A stretch of 5,561 nucleotides of DNA, taken from the NCBI GenBank assembly GCA_045612485.1, contig JAZKZE010000102.1, positions 1-5,561 on the forward strand, read 5' to 3'. This DNA is from RGIG5327 sp045612485 (GTDB taxonomy: Bacteria > Verrucomicrobiota > Lentisphaeria > Victivallales > UBA1829). The notes under the pieces are model-generated. The model was not told the DNA's origin. It saw only the letters and a list, made by a program, of their open reading frames with translations, and did no database searches. The translations under genes and the position numbers were made by a program. Positions 1-4,578 of the stretch are shown piece after piece. How positions within the stretch are numbered: position 1 is the stretch's first letter; each line of letters opens with the position of its first letter.

Positions 1-126
1 GGGGACTTCCCTCCCGGCATCCTTCCCCGCAAAGTGGATTCCTTCACCGTGAAGGATAGAAAACTTTATGTCATGGGGATCCGGCAGGAGCCGGGGATCT
101 CCGTTACCGTTGACCTGCGGGGGTGA
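1..126 (+). CDS. C-terminal end of an upstream phage gene (partial, 5' cut off)
   Basis: The reading frame starting at base 1 stays open for 41 codons and ends at TGA 124-126. The visible peptide begins GDFPPGILPRKVDSF and ends ISVTVDLRG. It alternates hydrophobic and polar residues, as in beta strands, and has no recognisable motif. Its stop lies 4 bases before the GTG start of the next gene, as expected inside a phage structural operon. Because only the tail end is present I cannot name the family. A structural tail or neck protein is the natural guess from position, but that is inference. The frame is supported by its clean fit to the next start codon rather than by similarity. Confidence 0.6.
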   Translation, partial: GDFPPGILPRKVDSFTVKDRKLYVMGIRQEPGISVTVDLRG

Positions 127-133
127 CCCCGTG
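118..133 (+). promoter_or_regulatory. G-rich ribosome binding site deciding a GTG start
   Basis: The run GGGGGTGA (119-126) contains the stop codon of the upstream gene and sits 4 bases before GTG 131. It can pair, partly through G-U pairs, with the CCUCC of 16S rRNA. The alternative ATG at 68 in the same frame has no purine-rich leader and would overlap the upstream gene by 59 bases, so I prefer GTG 131. The same ten bases, CGGGGGTGAC, occur again before the ATG at 3609. Confidence 0.5.
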
Positions 134-862
134 AAAATTTCCATTGAAGCGGCAAGGTTCCAGAAGTATCTTCTGAAGTATCAGAAGGAAGTCCAGCAGG
201 ATACCGAAAAGGCGGTAAAAACAGCCGCTGAACTCTTTGCCCGCTCCGCCGCAAGACACTCCCCGCCGAACCCCGGCAAGCGCATTTCCCGCTATTCCGT
301 AACGCGGGATGAAAAAGGGAACGTGATCCAGAAGCGGGACATGTTCAACCGCAGTATCCGTGCGGCCGTTTATGTGGATAACGGCGGATGGAAAATTTAT
401 TTTGCCGGGGAAAAGGCAAAAAAATATCTGAACAAAAGCGGCATGAAGCTGAATCGTTCCGGCAAGGCGGGAAAATTGCTTGTAGAATATGTTGTCATGG
501 CGAAGGTTGCCGGAAGCCGGTCTTTTGTCAGAAAAATTTTTGACAATCTTTCCGCTGCGAAAGAAGCGGCAAGGATCACCACACGCGGGCTTCTGCGTGC
601 CGGCTGGTGGGGCGCATCCGTCAAGCTGGGCGGAAAGGTGGATGAACAATACGGCCAGAAGGTAGCTTCCCTTGTTTCCGCCGTTTCCGATGCGGTACAA
701 AAAAAGACGGATTCCAGTGTTACGGTATCCGTCATTAATTCCGTAAACATTCCCGGAGCGGCGTCCGCTGCGCCTTCCGCCATCGCCTACGGCCTGGGCA
801 AGGCATCCAACCAGCTTAAAGCGATGATCCGGAAGGCAATTTCAGCAAGAGCGGGGAAGTAA
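131..862 (+). CDS. putative phage tail-completion/neck-type structural protein (243 aa)
   Basis: This is a basic, largely helical protein of 243 residues counted from GTG 131. Residues 1-42 form an amphipathic N-terminal helix region (KISIEAARFQ at 2-10). It is followed by SPPNPGK at 44-50, a motif style seen in HK97 gp10-like and minor tail-completion proteins, where a helix is followed by a Pro-rich turn. A middle beta-like stretch (VYVDNGGWKIYFAG, 80-93) precedes further helices and the motif RAGWWGASVKLG (156-167). The C-terminus (GKASNQLKAMIRKAI, 223-237) is another basic helix. An ATG at 68 would add 21 residues (SWGSGRSRGSPLPL and so on) that look non-coding and overlap the upstream gene. 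Its position just before the tape measure gene fits a connector or tail-completion role, but no family can be named with certainty. It could equally be an unrecognised minor tail protein. Confidence 0.7.
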   Translation: MKISIEAARFQKYLLKYQKEVQQDTEKAVKTAAELFARSAARHSPPNPGKRISRYSVTRDEKGNVIQKRDMFNRSIRAAVYVDNGGWKIYFAGEKAKKYLNKSGMKLNRSGKAGKLLVEYVVMAKVAGSRSFVRKIFDNLSAAKEAARITTRGLLRAGWWGASVKLGGKVDEQYGQKVASLVSAVSDAVQKKTDSSVTVSVINSVNIPGAASAAPSAIAYGLGKASNQLKAMIRKAISARAGK

Positions 863-979
863 TCACTTCCGGTCAAACTCTTTCACTTTCTCCCAGACAA
901 GCTGCGGGACCGGCGTAAGCCCGGAAAAGTAGCGAAAAAAAAGGCAACAGAGCCGCCTTCTAATGAAAAGGAGGACGCT
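863..979. other. 117-bp gap before the tape measure gene, with coding-like antisense trace
   Basis: No + strand gene can be supported here. The frame shared by both neighbours is open after the TAA at 860-862 but has no ATG, GTG or TTG before 980. The other two + frames close at 916-918 and 930-932. On the - strand, from about 933 down to the TGA at 865-863, the translation reads YFSGLTPVPQLVWEK and then VKEFDRK and stop. This looks like the amphipathic C-terminal end of a real protein. Upstream of it, antisense codons become Phe/Leu/Arg/Cys-rich and unconvincing, so it may be a remnant. An eight-A run lies at 935-942. No convincing terminator or promoter is seen. Confidence 0.4.
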
Positions 980-982
980 ATG
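968..982 (+). promoter_or_regulatory. consensus ribosome binding site of the tape measure gene
   Basis: AAGGAGG at 968-974 is a perfect anti-16S match, 5 bases before ATG 980. It is the strongest Shine-Dalgarno sequence in the window. It fixes the start of the tape measure gene even though the frame is open upstream back to 863. It also suggests independent, high initiation after the 117-bp gap, unlike the coupled starts downstream. Confidence 0.85.
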
Positions 983-2842
983 CCTGAAATAAAAGTTGAC
1001 ATTACCGGCGAGACCGGTCAAATAAAAGAAGCTATTACTGAAGTAAAAGACGCCGTAAGGGATGCTTCTGAAAATATTAAAAAAAACGCCGCTTCTGCAG
1101 GTGAATCCGCAGACAGCTTTGCGAAAAAAGCCGCAAAAAATTGGAAAAACGCGGCAAAAGATACGAAAGGTATCGGGGACAAAGCAAAAGATTCTGCAGG
1201 AAAGATCTCTGCTGCAGGCGGCGCTCTTTCCGCAATGGGAGCAAGCATCGGACAGCAGTTCGGCGCTGCAGGCCAGATGATATCCTCTTTAGCAAGCGGG
1301 CCAGTTGGAATATTGACTGCAGCAATAGGAGCGGCTGTTTCCGTCGGAATGAAGCTGTGGGACCAGTTCACACTTTCCGCTGAAGAAGCATTGCTGAAAA
1401 CCGCAGCTGCCGTGGAAAAGGCAAACCTTGCCAAAGAAAAAGCGGAGAAGAATTACTCAAGCTCTTCCGGCTACATAGACAGACTGGCCGAACTTGCCGC
1501 AAAAGAAAAATTGTCTAATGCGGGGAAAAAAGAAGCGGCGCTGTTAATTGAGCTTCTTGAAAAGAAATACGGAAATTTAGGTATATCGATCGACAAGGCT
1601 ACAGGCAAGATCAAAGGACTTGAAAAAGCACAAAAAGCGTTTGAAGAAGAAAGCAAAGACAGCCGGATCGCTGCTTTAAAAAAGCAGATGAGAGCCTACG
1701 ACATGGACCGCGATGCTGAATTCAAAAAAATGATGGATACCGATGACGGATGGTATTTTAAAACCTTTGAAAAATCGTTGAAATACATGAAACAACTTTC
1801 AGTGCCACAGCAGATTGCTTATGCAGAAAGAGGGTATGCCGGAGCAAAAAGCAAAGACACGATCGAATTCTGGGGAAGAATTTTAAAAATATTACGAAAG
1901 CGTAATGAGCTTACCCAGGAATATATTTCTTTAACCAACAAAGGAGCCCTCAACGATCAGGAAGCTGCCGCAAAAGCAAAAAAAGAAACAGATAAAGAAA
2001 TCAAAAATTCAGCTCCTTTTTCTGAGCTTGATCTGTCGGTAGAACGTGAAAAGGAAAGCATCCAACTGCGATTGGCGAATCGCAGGGAAGAACTTGCCAT
2101 TGTGCAGAAAATTGCGGAAATTGAAAATAAACTGGGGCGAAAACTCACTGCTGAAGAATCTGAAAAAGTGAAGGAAAAAGTAAAAGATCTTTTTTTGAAA
2201 AAGCAAGAAGAAGCTCTTGTTTATGAGATGCGCCCGGTGCTTGATTCCTATTTTAAAAAAGAAGTAGTTACTGAGCCAGTATCTTACGAAGCTCTGAAAG
2301 AAGCTGAAATAAATAAAAATATAAAAAACGCGGAAAGAAAGCATGGCCGCCTTGACGAAGAGGGACGCGAGTACGTCGCAAGGCATACCGGCCGAGCAAT
2401 GGACTTCAAACTGAAACAGGAAGCCGCCGACCGTACCAGAGAGCTGAAACAGCAGCTGAAGCTGAAGCAACTTGAATTGCAAGGCTTAACGAAAGAGGCC
2501 GCTTTGCAGCGGGAAATTTTTGCCATGGAAAAACAAAAGGGCCGCTTGCTGACCGCACAGGAGAAAAACGACATAAAAACAAAAATATATACGATGGCTG
2601 ACCTTGATGCAGTCGGAAAAAGCAAACAATCTGCACTTGGGTACTATGCGCAATTTCAGCAGGACTCACCGTATCAGAACGATCAGCTGATACAAATGGG
2701 AGCAAAGGTAAATGCTGTAACGCATATAGACTGGCAAGCAAAAAATCACGAAGTTTTAAAAACAATCTCAAAAAGTGTGGAAACTATAGTCCAGCGGGCC
2801 AATGCTCCCGCAGGAATCAGTAATGGAGGGACATTCATATGA
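980..2842 (+). CDS. phage tail tape measure-like protein (620 aa)
   Basis: The protein is expected to line the tail lumen, set tail length during assembly and take part in DNA ejection. Residues 1-75 are a Lys/Ala/Glu-rich helix. Residues 76-128 are an Ala/Gly-rich hydrophobic stretch (SLASGPVGILTAAIGAAVSV, 103-122), typical of the membrane-active segment of tape measures. Residues 130-240 and 355-545 are long, highly charged, coiled-coil-like helices. A motif with the pattern I/L-x-x-(I/M)-E-x-(E)-x-x-x-GR-x-L-(T/D)-x-E occurs three times, with GR at 386, 456 and 521. This style is familiar from lambda gpH/TMP_2-type tape measures. At 620 residues it is short for a tape measure. At the usual 1.5 angstrom per residue it could span at most about 93 nm. 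The end (NAPAGISNGGTFI) is Gly-rich. Its stop overlaps the next ATG (ATGA). The gene is visibly A-rich compared with its neighbours, which mostly reflects Lys/Glu content. A non-tape-measure coiled-coil structural protein is the alternative. Confidence 0.85.
   Translation: MPEIKVDITGETGQIKEAITEVKDAVRDASENIKKNAASAGESADSFAKKAAKNWKNAAKDTKGIGDKAKDSAGKISAAGGALSAMGASIGQQFGAAGQMISSLASGPVGILTAAIGAAVSVGMKLWDQFTLSAEEALLKTAAAVEKANLAKEKAEKNYSSSSGYIDRLAELAAKEKLSNAGKKEAALLIELLEKKYGNLGISIDKATGKIKGLEKAQKAFEEESKDSRIAALKKQMRAYDMDRDAEFKKMMDTDDGWYFKTFEKSLKYMKQLSVPQQIAYAERGYAGAKSKDTIEFWGRILKILRKRNELTQEYISLTNKGALNDQEAAAKAKKETDKEIKNSAPFSELDLSVEREKESIQLRLANRREELAIVQKIAEIENKLGRKLTAEESEKVKEKVKDLFLKKQEEALVYEMRPVLDSYFKKEVVTEPVSYEALKEAEINKNIKNAERKHGRLDEEGREYVARHTGRAMDFKLKQEAADRTRELKQQLKLKQLELQGLTKEAALQREIFAMEKQKGRLLTAQEKNDIKTKIYTMADLDAVGKSKQSALGYYAQFQQDSPYQNDQLIQMGAKVNAVTHIDWQAKNHEVLKTISKSVETIVQRANAPAGISNGGTFI
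2090..2605 (+). repeat. three copies of a helix-GR-helix motif in the tape measure protein
   Basis: These are diverged protein-level repeats, not recent DNA repeats. Copy 1 covers residues 371-405 (VQKIAEIENKLGRKLTAEE), copy 2 residues 437-472 (INKNIKNAERKHGRLDEEG) and copy 3 residues 506-542 (LQREIFAMEKQKGRLLTAQE). Spacing from GR to GR is 70 and then 65 residues. Each copy is a charged helix, a GR turn with Leu and Thr/Asp-x-Glu capping, and a second helix. Confidence 0.65.
2825..2841 (+). promoter_or_regulatory. ribosome binding site and ATGA overlap coupling two genes
   Basis: GGAGGG (2825-2830), inside the last codons of the tape measure gene, is 8 bases before ATG 2839. A second ATG follows directly at 2842, 11 bases from the site, so 2839 is preferred. 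The stop TGA 2840-2842 overlaps the start as ATGA, which favours translational coupling of the two genes. Confidence 0.75.
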
Positions 2843-3612
2843 TGGAAGGCTTCAGTTTGAATACTGACTATGTGGAAGCACTGGGCTCCCCGGTGATCTC
2901 CGGAGACCGTCGGGAACATACATATACAGTTCGGCATGGTATGGGAGAATCTTTCCTTGCCACTTTTGAGCAGGAGAAGGACTTCAATGCGGACGCTTCT
3001 TCCGTACAGGGGGGAGTATTCGACACTGTACGGGTGGTTTTCGGCGGAAATTCCGGAGGCTTCAACACCGAAAACGGGGAAACGACGTACAGTATAAGCA
3101 ACGCACCCATAGCAAGAGACATCCGGATGCATAAACAATTTGTCTGCAACTGGAAATATAATTTATACCAGTTTTGTCCGGCTATATCACAGGGAAATTT
3201 TGTGCCGCAAATCCCGGCATGGTATGACACCATGAAAAGCCCGGAAGAAATCACAGCAAAAGATCTGCTGCTGTACCGCTGGGGGGAATCTGCTCCCCAG
3301 GCGACGGAACAGGGGGAATGGATCCTCATTAAAAAGAGGACACTGCACACAGATACTTTCCCCTATCCCGCTCCGGTAGTTCATGAAACGACCACCCGTG
3401 CGACGGAAGCTGAAGCGATCGCGGCTGTCAAGAAATCTGGAATTTGCAAAGCCCCGGGAAAAACCTTCTCCTATGAGTCGGCGGACAAATACTGGCAGGT
3501 CACGGGAAGCAATAGCCAGCAGACGGGAAAGAAGCGTTTCACGATAACAACGGATTACCAATACTGTCCGGACGGATGGGACGGCAGAATCATTCCCGGG
3601 GGTGACAAATGA
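2839..3612 (+). CDS. unrecognised phage tail-region protein (257 aa)
   Basis: I do not recognise a named family. The protein is mixed, mostly beta, with no signal peptide or membrane segment. Notable parts are a Gly/Asn-rich turn region (VVFGGNSGGFNTENGETTY, 66-84) and an aromatic stretch containing two cysteines (FVCNWKYNLYQFCP, 101-114). Next come PAWYDTMKSPEEIT (126-139) and LLLYRWGES (143-151). The C-terminal segment (YWQVTGSNSQQTGKKRFTIT at 218-237, then DGWDGRIIPGG) resembles the beta-strand, Trp/Asp-containing ends of many phage structural proteins. Cysteines are at 103, 113, 203 and 243. Both ends overlap neighbours by ATGA, so it is likely made in proportion to the tape measure and the next protein. 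Its position suggests a tail-tip or distal tail component (inference). An enzyme is unlikely, since no catalytic motif is visible. Confidence 0.8.
   Translation: MMEGFSLNTDYVEALGSPVISGDRREHTYTVRHGMGESFLATFEQEKDFNADASSVQGGVFDTVRVVFGGNSGGFNTENGETTYSISNAPIARDIRMHKQFVCNWKYNLYQFCPAISQGNFVPQIPAWYDTMKSPEEITAKDLLLYRWGESAPQATEQGEWILIKKRTLHTDTFPYPAPVVHETTTRATEAEAIAAVKKSGICKAPGKTFSYESADKYWQVTGSNSQQTGKKRFTITTDYQYCPDGWDGRIIPGGDK
3598..3611 (+). promoter_or_regulatory. G-rich ribosome binding site with ATGA overlap
   Basis: GGGGGTGA at 3598-3605 lies 3 bases before ATG 3609, and the upstream stop TGA (3610-3612) overlaps the start as ATGA. The G run, the most likely pairing part, ends 6 bases before the ATG. 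The ten bases CGGGGGTGAC (3597-3606) are identical to those before the GTG at 131. Here they encode Gly-Gly-Asp of the upstream protein. Confidence 0.5.
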
Positions 3613-4571
3613 AACGGCCGGAAAGACCTGTATCCGGAAGGACGATCCCTGCCGGATGGTACACACAGCTGTGGGACTGGGTGAAAAGCCTGGAGGTGGT
3701 TTCTGACGGCAATTTACAAATTGACAGGATGCCCGGAGGGACTCTTTTGAGAGCGATTCCTCAACCTGAAAGAAAACAGCCTTTGCAGCAGTATGAAGGA
3801 GCATTTTCCGTCTTGGCAAAGGAAGGCAAAGAGGTTAGAATTAAGGATCCTTTTGATGCGGAAAATAAAATTGCCGGCTATGCCTATATCAACGGTGTTT
3901 ATACGGAAGTAAAGGCGGCAACAGTTCCGCTGGATGAAGAAAAGCTCACGGATGGTATTGTCACTCTTCCCGACGGACAGGAAGCTGCCGTAAAGGAAGG
4001 GTATATTTCTTTGGCTCTGGATCCGGAAGGAAAAACCTTTTTTGCCCTGACTCCGGAACTGCGCAAAAGGATCTATACCGGAGAATTTTCCGTGGAATAC
4101 AATCACAAAGAAGATCGCATTGTCGTCGTTGACGGCAGTGATGCAAAAAGCGGGTACGCCGGTCATGTTTTCCGTAACGGGGAATATATGCAAGTTCCTG
4201 CCGGATCTATGGAAGTACAGGAAGGGACATTGTGTATCGTTCTGGATTCTTCCGGATCACTTTATTATAAAATCATCACAAAGACGGCGCAGCATAGAAT
4301 TTATGACGGGGAATTTACAGTACAGCATGATCCGGAAAGCGGACTTATTGAAGTCTTTGACGGTACTTATGGAACAGGAAATGCCGGTCACGTTTTTCTG
4401 GATGGAAAATGGACAAGCGTTTCTGCCGCCTCCCTTATCCCGAAAGAAGGATATTTGTGTCTGCGGTATTCGGCGGAAGCTGGCGTTACATTTGCCATTG
4501 TGGACAAGCCGGAAATCAAGCTGGCAAAATGGAAAGAACCCGCAAAAGAAAATATAACAGAGAAAGGATGA
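3609..4571 (+). CDS. phage tail-region protein built of three tandem beta-rich repeats (320 aa)
   Basis: No named family is recognised. Residues 11-50 form an N-terminal segment with aromatic residues and a Gly-rich turn (IPAGWYTQLWDWVKSLEVV at 13-31, MPGGTLLRAI at 41-50). Three tandem repeats follow, starting at Tyr62, Tyr156 and Tyr232. Each begins Y-x-G-x-F-(S/T)-V, continues with a V-x-D turn, then AG-(Y/H)-(A/V)-(Y/F)-x-(N/D)-G, and closes with E-G-x-(I/L)-x-(L/V) before the next unit. Repeat 1 carries about 20 extra residues (around 108-129). The tail, 301-320, is Lys/Glu-rich and probably flexible. The design suits a beta-repeat structural or tail-tip decoration protein. No catalytic or metal motif is visible. 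It is coupled to the gene before it and lies 4 bases before the fibre-like gene, so it may be that gene's attachment partner (inference). Confidence 0.8.
   Translation: MKRPERPVSGRTIPAGWYTQLWDWVKSLEVVSDGNLQIDRMPGGTLLRAIPQPERKQPLQQYEGAFSVLAKEGKEVRIKDPFDAENKIAGYAYINGVYTEVKAATVPLDEEKLTDGIVTLPDGQEAAVKEGYISLALDPEGKTFFALTPELRKRIYTGEFSVEYNHKEDRIVVVDGSDAKSGYAGHVFRNGEYMQVPAGSMEVQEGTLCIVLDSSGSLYYKIITKTAQHRIYDGEFTVQHDPESGLIEVFDGTYGTGNAGHVFLDGKWTSVSAASLIPKEGYLCLRYSAEAGVTFAIVDKPEIKLAKWKEPAKENITEKG
3792..4508 (+). repeat. three tandem protein repeats of about 75-94 residues
   Basis: Unit 1 starts YEGAFSV (residue 62) and contains AGYAYING. Unit 2 starts YTGEFSV (156) and contains AGHVFRNG. Unit 3 starts YDGEFTV (232) and contains AGHVFLDG. 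Start-to-start spacing is 94 and then 76 residues. The longer first unit has an insertion before its final strands. DNA starts of the units are 3792, 4074 and 4302. The DNA has diverged, so the duplication is old. Units 2 and 3 look closest to each other. Confidence 0.85.
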
Positions 4572-4578
4572 AAAAATG
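4563..4578 (+). promoter_or_regulatory. ribosome binding site of the fibre-like gene
   Basis: AAAGGA (4563-4568) lies 7 bases before ATG 4576. The stop of the preceding gene (TGA 4569-4571) falls between them, so translation may be coupled by re-initiation. A later in-frame ATG at 4615 lacks a comparable leader and would remove the first 13 residues. Confidence 0.7.

Noticed and set aside
68..130. N-terminal extension of the 243-residue protein from ATG 68
   Set aside because: It overlaps the upstream gene by 59 bases, has no ribosome binding site, and the added residues (SWGSGRSRGSPLPL and so on) are simply the shifted reading of the upstream gene's end.
863..979. Stop readthrough or frameshift fusing the 243-residue protein to the tape measure protein
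   Set aside because: The same frame is open after the TAA at 860-862, and there is an A8 run at 935-942. However, no slippery heptamer precedes the stop, no start codon lies in the gap, and a perfect AAGGAGG marks ATG 980.
1004..1018. Inverted repeat ACCGG-CGAGA-CCGGT as an operator or hairpin
   Set aside because: Only 5-bp arms, and it is explained by the codons of a Thr-Gly-Glu-Thr-Gly stretch.
996..1024. Possible sigma-70 promoter with TTGACA at 996-1001
   Set aside because: The expected -10 region at 17-bp spacing reads CAAATA, a poor match, and the whole lies inside the tape measure coding sequence.
2891..2909. Palindrome centred on TCTCCGGAGA
   Set aside because: It lies in coding sequence, is imperfect beyond 10 bp, has no U-tract or second copy, and is expected by chance.
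3720..3725. TTGACA hexamer as a -35 box
   Set aside because: It is inside a coding region with no TATAAT-like partner at 16-18 bp.
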